Shown here one piece after another: positions 12,139 to 24,782 of a DNA stretch of 49,971 nucleotides. The notes beneath the pieces were generated by a model. The model worked only from the letters and a program-made list of their open reading frames with translations. It was not told the origin of the DNA and ran no database searches. The stretch is from positions 1 to 49,971 of the forward strand of contig JNEM01016762.1 in assembly GCA_000697335.1 (NCBI GenBank), read 5' to 3'. The DNA is from Conidiobolus incongruus B7586 (lineage: Eukaryota; Entomophthoromycota; Entomophthoromycetes; Entomophthorales; Conidiobolaceae). The translations under genes were made by a program, and so were the position numbers. The number at the start of each line of letters is the position of its first letter. The stretch's first letter is position 1.

Positions 12139-13060
12139 CTATCACTTATACATTATTTTGTCTAATTTATACTTAAATTTCATTCATTAATTAATAAATA
12201 CTTTTCAAAATTGTAACTTTTTACCATGCAATTCATACTATTTCTATTCGTGTTTATTTTTACACTGTTTAAAAGTCATATTTTGAAGATCTCAATTCTT
12301 AAGGATGTAGGATGGAATTATTTGATGCTTAGAATGGATAGTGAAAAATTTGCAGTATTGAATCCGATCAAATTAGAAAGCTAATATATTAATAAATAAA
12401 GATCATAATCAAATTATAATAAATAGATGGCAAATAGCAAAAATATAAAGTGAAAACATATTTAATTTTTAGTTTTTTGGCTGAAATATGGACATCGGAT
12501 ACAATTTATAATCAACCAAAATCCTACCATATTGGAAAATAATTAAGTGTAATTTTTAAGATATGTGTTGAATTAATAATCTTTGAGGTGTTATTTTTTG
12601 TTTTAAGCATTTATAGCTACAAGAAAAAAATTCGATTATACAATCTATTCTTTTCAAGTATACCATATAATTATTTCAATATTTTTAAATTTAGTAAAAT
12701 TGAGATCAATTTGGGAACATTCTAATCAACTTTTGAGAGGTTAAAAGTTGTATTAGAAATTTAATCCAATTGATAATAAAAAATAACTAAGATACAAAAT
12801 TAAAATTATTGATAAAGCTGATTTATATATTTTATAAATATTATGGAGATTGATTGATTTATTTATTAATAATAAAATAATTATACATGAACTTTGCAAT
12901 TACTAGTTACTTAATTTCCTTAAATCATAAATGAATTCGGTTACATTGTTCATCAATCCCATAAATTGATTCAAGAATATTTAATATGAATATAGATTAA
13001 AGGCAGTTAAACAAGTAATGTACATTTATTATTCATTTTAATATATCATAATAACATCAA
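12139..13060. other. AT-rich intergenic region
   Basis: This stretch contains the 3' end of the secreted-protein gene and the upstream region of the SR140 gene. No coding or RNA feature is visible. Confidence 0.65.
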
Positions 13061-15249
13061 ATGAATTATAATTATAAAGTAATTATTATGATTTATTAAT
13101 TAATGAAATAAAAATAATAATGGTTCAAATCAATAATGATAGAAAACTAATCCTCCTGTCAAAAGGACTACTTTTCAACAACATAAAGAAGAAATAGAAG
13201 CTAAAAAGAGGGTAAATACTCACAAGCTGAGAAACTTTAGCTTTTATTAAACTAAAATGATAGCGAGAAGATGAAGAAACTGCTCAAGTTTATGCTGATT
13301 TCATTGCTGATTTTGGAGAGGGAGAAGATAATCAAAATATACATTCGAGTACTCCTCAAATTAAAACTTTTGTCAAATCATCTTCGTCCAAACCACATTC
13401 AAGTAAAAGTAATCAAGAAGCAAGAATTTATATGACTATATTAACTTAATATCAACTAACATAACTATGGTTTTAGATGTTGTTGAAAATACAGACATTC
13501 AAACTGAAGTATACCAACCTAAATTGCTTGATGCAATTGGAGTTAAAGATTATACATCACAAAGTGGACACAGTTCAGGAACTCAAGCGAATCAACCTGT
13601 ACAAACAGTAAGTTAATATTCCAACTTAAGAGAATTGTGGTCTTTCGAAAATGACTTAATTAATAATCCAGCAGGGAACCAAGAAAAAGAAAAATTTAGA
13701 TAGCTTTCTAGAAGAGTTAAAAAAGTATGGATTTAGACAAAATATTTAAAATTCGCATGTAATTAACTTAAACTATAGAGAGCAACAGGAAAGAGAATTT
13801 CGAACTAAACTTCAGCAACACATATCAAATATTCAAATTCCAAATTCTTCAGCTAATCATCAAGCTAAAACATTCTCAGATACATCATCTGATTCTAATT
13901 CTACAAACCTTTTCGTTGGAAATATATCGCCTCAGGTTAATGAAACGCTTTTGATGGAAACATTTGGTAAATTTGGCCCCATAGCTAGTGTGAAAATAAT
14001 GTGGCCCCGAACTCCAGAAGAAAGCGATCGTCGCCATAACTCTGGCTTTGTTTGCTTCATGAAAAGAGAGCATGCAGCTAATGCATTATCAGCCTTAGAT
14101 GGCTCAGATTTAATGGGGCTTAATTTGAGAATCGGTTGGGGCAAATCTGTACACCTTCCTTCAATCCCAATTTATGATCCTAATCAACCCAAAAAGCATA
14201 TATCAACAAATCTACCATTTAACGCAGTTTCAACTCCAGATAAGAAAGCGCAAGTTCAAATCATCATTCCATCAGATACCCGTCAATTGAAAATTATTCA
14301 TCAGACAATTGAAAAAGTTTTGACATTAGGTGCGCCTTTTGAGTTGCTTTTAATAGAGAGAAAGTCATCTGATCCAAACTTTTCTTTTTTGACAGATTAT
14401 ACCACACCTGACCATATATACTATAGGTGGAAAATGTTTTCTTTGCTTCAAGGTGACTCTGTAGATGAATGGCGAATTCAACCATTTCAAATGTATGAAA
14501 ATGGCCCAGAGTTTTTACCACCTCCAATTCCCATTCCCGAACCATCAATTGATGAATCATCAGATTTAGATTCAGAAGGAAATGAATTTCCTGGAACTTC
14601 TAAAGGCCAACTTTTGCCTCGAAAATCTAAAATATTCCACAAAATGATTAATGAACTCACCCTTGACAGAGACAGTATTGGAAATGTTATGGTATTCTTA
14701 GTTGATCATGCCGATGCAGCCGATCAGACTGCTTCAGCTCTTTGTGACTTACTAATTTCTGAAAAAACTGATAATAATCATAAATTGGCTCTATTATATC
14801 TAATATCAGACACCTTACATAATATTTCTCTCGAAGTATCTGGTTCTTGGAAATTAAGATCCAAATTCGAAACACTACTACCCACTATATTTATTCATTT
14901 TCATGCTGTTCACAGAGGCATTCAAACTTTGGGTCGTTTAAAGGCTGAGGCTTTTAGAAAACGAGTTATGATGGTATTTCCTGGATGGGAACGAATGACA
15001 TTTTTCCCACAACCATTTTTAGATCATCTCACCAATTTATTTCAGCACGGTGAAAATTATGAACAAGTTTTGAGTTCGAATCAACCATCTCAAGTAGCAG
15101 AACCTGCTCAACAGAATATCTCCACTACATCTCCCAATGAAGACCTTGATGGTGTACCTTTAGTTAGCAGTGATAATGAAGATGTTGACGGCGTTCCATT
15201 TCAAGATGATGATGATATTGATGGTGTTGCATATAACTCTGATGATTAA
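13061..15249 (+). CDS. U2SURP: U2 snRNP-associated SURP protein (SR140/U2SURP)
   Basis: Six exons fit: 13061-13078, 13143-13211, 13264-13402 (or 13408), 13477-13607, 13675-13724 and 13779-15249. They sum to 626 codons including the stop, or 628 with the alternative donor. Domains in order: an N-terminal helical stretch with EETAQVYADFIADFGEG; a basic KKKKNLDSFLEELKKEQQ segment; an RRM at about residues 180-255 with LFVGNI as RNP2 and SGFVCF as RNP1; a SURP domain at about 302-360; a CID at about 417-563; and an acidic tail with repeated D(L/V/I)DGV motifs. This order is specific to SR140, a U2 snRNP-associated factor in pre-mRNA splicing in the nucleus. The first exon codes for only six residues (MNYNYK) and is the least certain part; the in-frame stop before 13143 requires some upstream exon. 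Exon 3 has two usable donors six bases apart. Confidence 0.88.
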
Positions 15250-18202
15250 TACATATTATATTACTAGCGTCTGATTCTCAATTTTACGATTATTATCTTT
15301 TAATTTTTATACTTTTGAACTGTAAGTTAATTTCGCATATTTATAACAATATAACTGATTTCAATACTCGCAGACATCAGTTCATTTAAAACAGTTATAT
15401 TTGATATTAATTAATAAAACTAGCTTATATTAATATCAAATTATCACTTTTAATCAATTCAAGAAATTGAAATGATTTTTTTATTTGATATAAATTATAT
15501 TTAATACTAATTTTTAATTTTTATTTTCTTGTTAATGGTTAAATCTACGATTAACATAATTAAAAGAATATATTACTATATATATAATATTGTATTAATA
15601 TCTTATGTAAAATGCAATATAGCTTTTACCATTAGAAAAGTTTTTATAAATTATAATATCAAAATCATTAACTCCAAAATTAAAAAATAAAAATAATTCC
15701 TATTCATTGTGTGTGAGTACTCAAAAATTTGATCCAAACTTAACTTGATCTGGCCAAAATTCTGACAGAATCAAACTCATATAGCAGGATTTAAAGTCCT
15801 GGTTGTTAACCATTGTATATGCAGTGCTTTATTTATTTTATTTCAATTTATTTTGCACTTATGAATATATAGTTATTATATAATAATCTATTAAAAACAA
15901 TTACAATCATTATTTGAGACATTGATTATTGCATTTATATTTTACATATTAAATTCACAAATTATTATAGCTTATTAAAGCTTTGAATTCATATTAACCA
16001 TGGATACAAGAATATTTGATTTTTACAGAATTTTAATTAACAATGAACTTGTATTATATCAAAATTAACTTCATTAAAATAAAAGCTATAATATTTTCAG
16101 TTTTCAACTTATTAATTTTATTATTCTTTTTTAAATTAACTATAATATAATTAGATTATCCATTAATAAATTGTTATAAATATATAAGCTATATCAGTTA
16201 ATTAAATCACTTTAAAAAAATTGAACCTATTAATATATCTATCATTATGAAATTCAAATATAAAATAAATATATTTTTGTTGAGTGATTGATTTATTTAA
16301 TATTTGTATTATATAAAGTGATAAGAATTGATTAATTTGGGTGAAATTATATAGACTTGAAGTATTACTAAATGGTAAATATTTGAATATGGCATAATAG
16401 ATATTATTATATATGAAAGATATTAAAATCAACTAATAAATAGAGTGGAATGAGAATATTAATAATGATCAAGGTGTCAACTAAATCAATTTTATACAAA
16501 TGCATTTGAGTACTTTCAAATTTACAAAAATTGATGACTGTTTATTTAAATAATTTATATTATTATCATTTTAAGCAATGTCAAAGATTTGAGTTATGAT
16601 ACGCATAATTTTTCTTGAACTTAATATCAAATATTTACTTAATGAAATATCACTGATATACTGACTTGATTGGATACGGTAAAGCAATATTGAATCAATA
16701 AAGTTGAATTTATATTTTATTTTATAAGTTCTGTTTTTATTAAAAACTGATTAAAATAATAAATGGTTTTAAAAATTAATTGAATCAAATTAACATTTAA
16801 TATATGATTTTTCATCTTTCATCGTATCAATTATAATTTGGCAATAGAATGATTGATCTAAGAAATCGTTGGTTTTATTAATATACGTTATTGAATTGAG
16901 AAATATTTGATGATACGTGATAATGTTGTTATACAAATTACTTTCTTCTATTCTAGATATGCAACTGTATAAACTAATTGTTTATTTATGAAATCATACT
17001 TTCTCAATATATTTCATAAATTTGAAAATTTAAATACAACTTAAAAAACTAAAACTGTCTGACCCAAAATTTGAGAATAGGTTGAACTGAAAGAAATTAA
17101 TACAATGTATATTGATATTAGCTATTTAAATATACAATATAATGACATTTTGCTGTATATAAACCACCACTTTAGGATTTATTTTCCCGTTCAATGCAAA
17201 AGCAATTAAATCATTGATTTAAGTCATCAGTCATCAGTGGATTTTAAAGGTCTTTCAAATCTGGAAAATTTAAATGAATTTAAGTCATAATGCAATAAAA
17301 TTCATTCCAAATCATGGATCATTCCACAAAGTTATCAATTGGTAATTGGATTTTTAATTAAAAATAAAGAGACGACATTTATGAAGTACAAAATTTTTGA
17401 TTATTTTTTAAATATTCAATGATAAAGAGTTTCAAAAGTTTTAAAATTTTATCCCTCTCCCAGCTTTTATTTAAATAAATTCAAAACATGATAAATTAAC
17501 CTCATAAATTCTGCTCACAATTTAAAATAATATATATTAAAACTATCAAATCACTTCAAAATTTTAATTTTAGTACATATTTTGTATAGTTAATTTTAAG
17601 ATAAAGTAATAATAAAAGGTATTTTTTAGATAAAAATTTAAATTCAAAGGAATTTGTAGAAAATAACATGTGATTTAGGCATCAGTATTAATTTAGTAAC
17701 TGAATTTAGCCATTTTTGAAATTTTGGATTTAAAGGTCGGGTGATAATCAAATTTATGGAATTTTTGTATTGAAATTTTAAAGATTTATTATTATGATAT
17801 TATATTAATTCTTAAAATTAACTATTTATTCACAATTAATTAATATTAAATTAATTTTTAATAAGTATTTAAACTATTAATTATTGTTATCTTTAGGGGT
17901 CAATAGTTGTCCAATATTCATTTCAACTAATTTTTTCATAACCTTAAAAGGAAATTACTATTAGCCAATCCAAAATAGATAATAATTTGGTGTGTGGAAA
18001 GTTCATTTATGTTTAATGGAAAAAATATGCAAGAGTCATATAAAAAGCTAACTCAATCCAAAACTCTAGAGTAATTTTTCAACTAATATAATTAGAAATA
18101 TATTATTATCATAATATAATAACACTATTATATATATGTCAAATTAATTAACCTAAATAATTATTTCATTTTGTTTTGTATTATAGATCAAGTTGAAAGA
18201 GA
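15250..18202. other. Long AT-rich intergenic region
   Basis: About 2.95 kb without a supportable gene. A 76-codon frame at 16202-16432 on the minus strand is Ile/Asn/Tyr-rich and looks like chance. A good TATATAAA element occurs at 17156-17163 with no gene after it. The patch 15710-15840 is less AT-rich but unassigned. A TATTATAG acceptor-like sequence just before 18190 may end an intron in the 5' UTR of the next gene. Confidence 0.6.
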
Positions 18203-20020
18203 ATGAGTTACGATAGAAGTAGAGAAACCACTCCTTTACTTGGTCGATACCGGTCCGAAGAAGATATTAAATTACCAACGGTTGAAGATAAAGTGGAAGA
18301 CATTTTATCGGAAATTGGCTTTGGTAAATTTCAATATTGTATTTTGGCTTTATCGGGTTTGGGTTGGCTTTCTGATAATGTAAATTTATGTTTAATTTTA
18401 AATTTAAATTTTTACTAATTATAAATTTAGCTTTGGTTACAGGTACGTATAAAACAAATGTACAATGTCATATATTTTTTATTGAATTGATGAATCATAC
18501 CGATCATTACTAAATCAAATAATTTAAATATTAATCATATTAACTTTTAATTTAATTATAGACAGTCACAGCAATATTATATCCAGTTCAAAGTAATTAT
18601 TTTGAATTATTTGCCACTATTATAATGCCTAACATTAATAATTCTAGTTCATTTCAGTGTTAAACATGAAGTTATAGGATTTTTACCTAGTTCCATATTC
18701 TTGGGTATGATGTTCGGCTCTTTATTCTGGGGAATATTTTCCGATATTCACGGAAGAAAATTAGCTTTCAATTGTACACTTCTCATTGGTTTCATCTTTG
18801 GAACATTAGCTAGTTTTGTGACAAGCTTTCCATTGTTATGTATTTGTTTATTATGCTTGGGTTTTGGCATTGGAGGAAATATGCCTGTGGATAGTGCTAT
18901 CTTTTTGGAGTTCACACCTCCTCAAAGTCGATATTTATTAACTTCACTATCTACGTTCTTTTCCTTCGCTATGCTTTTGGTCGGCATAGTTTGTTACTAT
19001 TTGATTCCTCCCAATAGCTGTCCTTTAAACGATACCAACTGTGATGTGGAAATTTATAACAACGGATGGCGATATGTTTTATTATTTTTTGCCATATTAA
19101 CTGCGTTAATGGTTATTTCTAGAGTTATCTTATTCAGATTACCAGAGTCTCCAAAATATTTGCTAGCTCAAGGAAAGGTCGAAGAAGCAGCAGAAGTACT
19201 TCGTCATGTTATTAACTTCAATGGGAGTAATGTTGATTTTGACGAGGATGAGCTTCATCAAATTTATTCAGATCAATTGAATCGAGGATCGAGTGAGGAA
19301 AGCATCAGAATTAGGCAAAAATCCCTGAGTGATAGACTTGGATTCAACTCTCAATTGATTAAGGATCTCCTATCTCCCCAATACTTTTGGACATCCATTC
19401 TAGTGTGGCTCATTTGGGTTTTGATGGCTTTGGCTTTCATTACTTTTGCTTCATTCTTGACCAAATTCTTCATCTTTAAAGGCATTGGTCAAGAGGGTAA
19501 AGAGACCACATTAACCGATGTTTATCTTGACTTTATTAAATTTTCTACATATTGTATTCCAGGGTCCGTTATTGGTGCCTATTTGGCCGATACACCTCTT
19601 GGAAGAAAGGGTTCAATGGCTCTATCAACCCTTGGATCAGGTATCAGTCTTATCGTTTTTACTATTTCCAATGTCAAGTGGGTAGTTCAATGGTCCTCAT
19701 ACATATTTTCATTTTTAACTACGATGATGTACGCTGTAACTTATTGTTATACCCCTGAGGTTTTTGAACCGAGATTAAGAGGTACTGGATCTGGTATCGC
19801 TGCCTTCACCGGTAGAATGTAAATATACTGATACTTAATTCATTAGTAAACTAGACTAATCATTATCTTTTTTAGTATGGGTGCATTAGCTCCTCTAATT
19901 GGCGGTTATCTTTTTACTTATTCGCCCTACTATCCACTCATTTTATCTAGTGTATCTTTCATCATTTTAAGTATTATCATGATGTTATTACCCATTGAAA
20001 CTAGAGACATGTACCATTAG
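18203..20020 (+). CDS. SV2-type major facilitator superfamily transporter
   Basis: Five exons (18203-18379, 18431-18442, 18562-18592, 18648-19818, 19876-20020) give 511 residues. The family signature GFGKFQYCILALSGLGWLSDN runs into LWLQ, which is encoded by the complete 12-nt second exon, then TVTAILYPVQ. The MFS loop motif GIFSDIHGRKLAF follows the second helix, and the second half has the equivalent ADTPLGRKGS. RLPESPKYLLAQGK, the conserved stretch after helix 6, and the late YCYTPEVFEPRLRGTGSG also fit the SV2/SVOP and organic-solute group. Twelve membrane helices can be traced, in about the usual length for the family. The substrate cannot be read from sequence. An N-terminal RETTPLLGRYR contains a dileucine-type motif (TPLL), which suggests endosomal or vacuolar sorting. 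Confidence 0.87.
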
Positions 20021-20854
20021 ATAGTTAAATTTTTGAAGAACTTATTTTAATAAAAATGTTCTTGAATTTATTAAAATTAATCAACTATTTTGATTTCCAA
20101 ATTTAACTTTACATATAATCAATTAACTCGACCCTTCATCAATATATTTGTATATCTTAGCAATGATTAAAATATAAATCCGTCCGATTATTTTTGTTCA
20201 TGTCAATTAAAATATAATAGATTTTAAATAAAATACACATATTGATAAATTGGATAAAAAATTATAGCTCAAATGAGAAGAGTATTCTGATTACTAGTGA
20301 TCGAAATCTCTCAAAATAAATAAATCCAATTTCATAATGTTAAAATATTAAGAAAAATTATTAAATTTTCTATTAGTTGTAGTTTTTACTAAGATTAAAT
20401 ATTAATGATGAATAATGAGCAATATATAAGTTTATCTATATAATGAGTTATTAAATCTATAACAATATACATCCATTATGAAAATAATAACTTAGTCACT
20501 GTCATAAATGAGGAAATCTGTTACAAATATGATTTCGATATTTTATAAAATTTTTTGGAATTTTACGAATCAAAAATAATATTTCTATACAATTTATCAA
20601 ATGAAATTTTTACAAAAAATTATTATTTAAATAAAGAATAAAAATATACTATTTACCAAGTTATAATATTATAGAAACCTGTGTTCTTAATAATAATTAT
20701 CAATATTAAGCGATATTATATTAATTTGAATATATTTTATCCGATGAATTATGAAATCTAAAATCCCATAATTTAACATAATGTTATATTTTTTTTAAAT
20801 TAAATTCCAAATTTCAAATCATATTAACAATTGATACAATTATAAATTTTAAAA
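20021..20854. other. AT-rich intergenic region
   Basis: About 830 bp between two plus-strand genes. No feature other than AT-rich sequence is visible. Confidence 0.65.
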
Positions 20855-21445
20855 ATGGGTAAAGCTAGAAAGACGAGAAAATTCGCTGAAGTTAAGAGAA
20901 TGATTAGTCCTAAAGACATTCGTCTTAAAGCGAATCAGGAGAAATTAGAAAAGAAAAAGAAAGAAGAAGAAGAGAAAAAAGTTAACCAAGTGACTCAAGT
21001 TAGTTCAGCTTTATTCTTTAAATATAATACTTCGTTGGGTCCTCCTTATCATGTTTTAGTTGATACTAACTTTATTAATTTTTCTATTCAAAACAAATTG
21101 GAATTGGTTAAATCTATGATGGATTGTTTATATGCTAAAGCTATTCCTTGCATAACCGATTGTGTTATGGCTGAATTAGAAAAATTGGGTCCTAAATATC
21201 GTTTAGCTTTGAGAGTTGCTAAGGACCCCAGATTTGAACGTTTACCTTGTACTCATAAGGGTACCTATGCTGATGATTGCTTAGTTCAAAGAGTTACACA
21301 GCATCCTATTTATATCGTTGCTACCTGTGATAGAGATTTAAAGAGAAGAATTCGTAAAGTTCCAGGTATTCCTATTATGTACATCGCTCGCCATCAATAC
21401 ACTATCGAACGTTTACCTGAAGCTTATGGTGCTCCTAAAATTTAA
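20855..21445 (+). CDS. FCF1: rRNA-processing endonuclease FCF1/Utp24
   Basis: An intronless gene of 196 residues, the usual length of the family. It starts [11 protein letters not shown], as in yeast and human FCF1, followed by a Lys/Glu-rich stretch (about residues 25-42) and a PIN nuclease domain from about residue 66. The PIN acidic residues lie in [26 protein letters not shown] and ATCDRDLK. The C-terminal [20 protein letters not shown] is also diagnostic. FCF1 acts in the small-subunit processome in the nucleolus and cleaves pre-rRNA early in 18S maturation. The start is fixed by the conserved N-terminus. Very high confidence. Confidence 0.96.
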   Translation: MGKARKTRKFAEVKRMISPKDIRLKANQEKLEKKKKEEEEKKVNQVTQVSSALFFKYNTSLGPPYHVLVDTNFINFSIQNKLELVKSMMDCLYAKAIPCITDCVMAELEKLGPKYRLALRVAKDPRFERLPCTHKGTYADDCLVQRVTQHPIYIVATCDRDLKRRIRKVPGIPIMYIARHQYTIERLPEAYGAPKI

Positions 21446-22036
21446 ATGCATATAACTATAGAATTACCATCATTATTATTATTATTATTATTATTGTATC
21501 TTATATTATTAACGAATAATTTTAACTCTGAAAAATATTTAATCATCATAATAAATATATGATTACATTCATGTTTAATTAAATTTAATCTATTTTAAAT
21601 ATTATAAAAATATAGAAAATATTATTAATTGTATATTATTTTAAAATTTCAAAAATTTATTTCATTTATAAAACTAATGAATATATAGATATTATGGATT
21701 TATTTTGCAATATATAATAACATTTTAGTAGTATTAAAATATTAACTAGTACTTTATTATAATATATTTTCAATTCAGAATTAACAAGGATAATCATACA
21801 AAATTGAGAAATAGCATTCCCATTAAATAATTTAGAAAATTGAAAATTATTTTTAATTAGTTTCAAATCGTTTTTCTTTTATGAAAATAATGTATATACT
21901 GAAAATCATAATTAATTTTTATTAATATTTTTATAATTTTTTTTAAAATTAAATTACATTACGTGTCAATTTATTTTAGTCAATTGGGGTTAACTTTCAC
22001 TATTTATTATATCTGAATTATTAATTTATATTAAAA
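21446..22036. other. AT-rich intergenic region with an (ATT)n tract
   Basis: About 590 bp between FCF1 and the AcrB-like gene. A perfect (ATT)8 microsatellite occupies 21472-21495 in the 3' UTR of FCF1. A 66-codon frame at 21666-21866 on the minus strand looks spurious. Confidence 0.65.
21472..21495. repeat. (ATT)8 microsatellite
   Basis: A perfect trinucleotide run just after the FCF1 stop codon, likely inside its 3' UTR. Confidence 0.9.
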
Positions 22037-24427
22037 ATGAGTGAACACGAAAGTGAAGATAATAGCTTTGTCCAAAATGAAGAAATTCCTACTTCTCAAA
22101 ATATAATAATGAATTTGAAGAAAAAAATACAACGACTTTTTTCTCATCCTTATAGCTCAAAACCTTATTCGGAATCTTTTTCAGATCCTGTTCAACTTTA
22201 TCCTTCAAATTCTTTTAGAACTATCGATGTTTCCGATTTAGACCATTCGAGCAATTTACTAGGGATAAAAGGATCGCAATCATTTAAAGGGATTCACTTA
22301 AAAGAAACTTCAAACAAACAGCCGATATCCACCTATAACCTCTTATTTCCACATACTTCGACCGAATCTGGAGTCCCCCGATTATTTGTAGAGCAAGATC
22401 CAGCCTCATTTTACCTTTCTTACATTCACTTATTAACACATATAGTGAATAAATTTGGTGCGAAGCTACCTTACAGTAGACAGCTCAATTTTTTTCACCT
22501 CCTTGCATTCTATCTATTGTGCATGTTTTTAAATTATACCGCATTACACCATCTTGGTGTAAGATTCGAATGGTTAATCTTATGTGCTCTAATGATAAGA
22601 TCCGGAAGTCGCGCTTGGGAGCTATCACCCGTGGTATTCATGTTCTGGATATTGGTCTATATCACATCCAACATTCTTCTCTGGCTCGCGATCTCTTTAG
22701 ATCAATACTTTTTTAATACTACTTTACACGATTTTTATTATCTTTGCGATTTTATCTTATACATTTATTCAATAGCCAAGATCATGGATTATGGTATATT
22801 CTCTTGGGTACTATCAATCACACTAATTATAATATCACATTATTTTTCGAAAGTCTTACCTGAATACAATTTTAGTACAAGTGTATGTGGGCATGCAATG
22901 GCTTTTGCTTTTTACCTATGTACGAGTGAAACTCTAGTGCAAGTGATCTTCACTAAAAATAAATCCTATTCTAATCCCGTCTTAGGATTTGATCGATCTG
23001 ATCTAGTTCACAATTATCGTTACCTCGTTATGAGTGGAAAGCTTCATCCTATCTCTTTACCCAATCATTACACGAATGAGTCAAGCCACTTCGGAAAATG
23101 GTATCAAGTTAAGCCTGTACGAGGTGCAGGACTTGAATTACAAAGCTCCTCCGACCAAATTTTATGGCCAAATGGCGAAGCTATTTTAGACAGTTTTGAA
23201 CTATGTGTTGCAGGGATTGAAAGCAATTCAGTACATTTATCATGGACACTTCCTATGTCTTTGCTTTATCCCCTTTCAAGGTCCAAAACTTTGATGAAAG
23301 AGGCATCAGAGCAAGATCGATTGCTATTAAATGTCAGCCTTCCTTTAAATCCAAATGAATTGATGACCCATCCTATTCACCCTAGCTGCGTTGATAAAAA
23401 TGATATTATCGTAAGGCTGGACGATATAGTATATAGGGACTGGAATTATGATCCACACACCAACTCTCTTTTAGTTTTTGGCCTTCAACCTCTATGCAAT
23501 TATGTGTTCACAATTTCTATTTTGGGATTTCGTAGTATGAAATGTTATGCAACCACTTTGCCAGAAACTTTAGATACTTTATCAATCGATAATACTGACA
23601 ATCAAACCTACTCGGATATTAATCAAGTGATCAACATTCAACGACAAGTTGACGAAGCTCGTCGTTTAAAGAAAGAAGAACAGTCCAATTTGAAAAAGTT
23701 GAAGAGGGATAAATCTCAATTAGAGTCCAGGACTCAAAGTTTATTATCACAAACCCTAAAATCCATTCAAAGAGCCCAAATTGAAGAACAACAACTATTG
23801 CAAAAGATTCAATCATATAAAGATCAAATTGAGTGGAATAAAAATTGGATTGAATCAAGTGATGATCTTCGAAAGGAGCTTGAGAATCATAGGAAGGAAT
23901 TAGTTGACCAAATTGACTCTAAAAAGAAGGAATTATCTGCAGAACATGAAAAATTAAACGAGCTTAAGAAAATTTTGAGCGAAATTCAGCTTGAACATCA
24001 AAAGGAGCACGATCAATTAAGCCACTCGGTGAAAGAGAATCGCGACAAATTAGCCAAGATTCAATCATGTATCAAAAGTCTCGAACGTCAAAAACAAACC
24101 CTCATTGAACAGTCGATTCCCGAAATTCAACAACAAATACAAAAAAAGAAGGATCTTTTCGGCCAATTGACTTGGTGTAAGGATTATATTAAGAGATTGA
24201 AGAAGAAAAGTATTGCGAATAAGCCCAATTCCGAAATTTCTGAAGATATTTTACCTTCTAAAGATAAATTAGAAGAGTGGATTCAAACCTATCAAACTAA
24301 AGTCGAGAGTTTAAAAAATACTACTCAAGAACTGAGAACGACCGTTGCAAGTGAAGAAGCCTTTTGTTCTAGACTGGAGGAAGAATTGGAAAAGATTCGA
24401 AAGAAAAAGAAATCTGATACCAAATAA
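22037..24427 (+). CDS. Multi-pass membrane / coiled-coil protein, AcrB-like
   Basis: An intronless gene of 796 residues. Residues 1-110 are polar and Ser-rich. About five membrane helices follow between residues 150 and 300, including LLAFYLLCMFLNYTAL and VFMFWILVYITSNILLWLAI. After a GKWYQVKPVRGAGLEL segment comes a beta-rich FN3-like region at about 383-510, with ILDSFELCVAGIESNSVHLSW and VYRDWNYDPHTNSLLVFGL. A long charged coiled coil runs from about 540 to the C-terminus. Membrane helices, then an FN3-like region, then a long coiled coil is the layout of fungal AcrB, known in Aspergillus from acriflavine resistance and linked to the CreB deubiquitinase network. I recognise the architecture rather than a close sequence match, so orthology is likely but not certain. 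Its 3' end faces TVP23, 355 bp away. Confidence 0.6.
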   Translation: MSEHESEDNSFVQNEEIPTSQNIIMNLKKKIQRLFSHPYSSKPYSESFSDPVQLYPSNSFRTIDVSDLDHSSNLLGIKGSQSFKGIHLKETSNKQPISTYNLLFPHTSTESGVPRLFVEQDPASFYLSYIHLLTHIVNKFGAKLPYSRQLNFFHLLAFYLLCMFLNYTALHHLGVRFEWLILCALMIRSGSRAWELSPVVFMFWILVYITSNILLWLAISLDQYFFNTTLHDFYYLCDFILYIYSIAKIMDYGIFSWVLSITLIIISHYFSKVLPEYNFSTSVCGHAMAFAFYLCTSETLVQVIFTKNKSYSNPVLGFDRSDLVHNYRYLVMSGKLHPISLPNHYTNESSHFGKWYQVKPVRGAGLELQSSSDQILWPNGEAILDSFELCVAGIESNSVHLSWTLPMSLLYPLSRSKTLMKEASEQDRLLLNVSLPLNPNELMTHPIHPSCVDKNDIIVRLDDIVYRDWNYDPHTNSLLVFGLQPLCNYVFTISILGFRSMKCYATTLPETLDTLSIDNTDNQTYSDINQVINIQRQVDEARRLKKEEQSNLKKLKRDKSQLESRTQSLLSQTLKSIQRAQIEEQQLLQKIQSYKDQIEWNKNWIESSDDLRKELENHRKELVDQIDSKKKELSAEHEKLNELKKILSEIQLEHQKEHDQLSHSVKENRDKLAKIQSCIKSLERQKQTLIEQSIPEIQQQIQKKKDLFGQLTWCKDYIKRLKKKSIANKPNSEISEDILPSKDKLEEWIQTYQTKVESLKNTTQELRTTVASEEAFCSRLEEELEKIRKKKKSDTK

Positions 24428-24782
24428 AAATACGTCATCATTTAATAAATGTAAACTATGCAAAATTTTTGATCAAAATTTCAACTCCAAAATTATTATT
24501 AATTTTGGAATTATTTTTCAAACAAAAAATTATTATAAAATTTATTCAAACTTGAAATTTTAAGGTGTTTAGCAGTTAATAAATTTATATAGTCATTAAT
24601 ATATTATGATTAAAAATAATATAAATTAAATTATAAACAAGCAATTAAAATTATTCAATAAAAAGCAATCTGAAAATATAAAATAGAAATATTAATGCAT
24701 TGTTTAAACTAAATGAATTCCTTTTAAAATCGAATTAATATCTTCAATAGAGTATCTCATTAACTTGTGCCAATTGAAGATT
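24428..24782. other. Convergent intergenic region
   Basis: A gap of 355 bp between the stop codons of two convergent genes. It must hold both polyadenylation regions; AATAAA-like words are abundant and none can be singled out. Confidence 0.6.

Noticed and set aside
15710-15840. A tRNA-like segment
   Set aside because: The words GGATTTAAAGTCCTGG look like an arm, but no cloverleaf can be completed around them.
16202-16432. A 76-residue minus-strand gene
   Set aside because: It is nearly all Ile, Asn, Tyr, Phe, Gln and Ser, as expected from random AT-rich DNA, with no promoter or motif.
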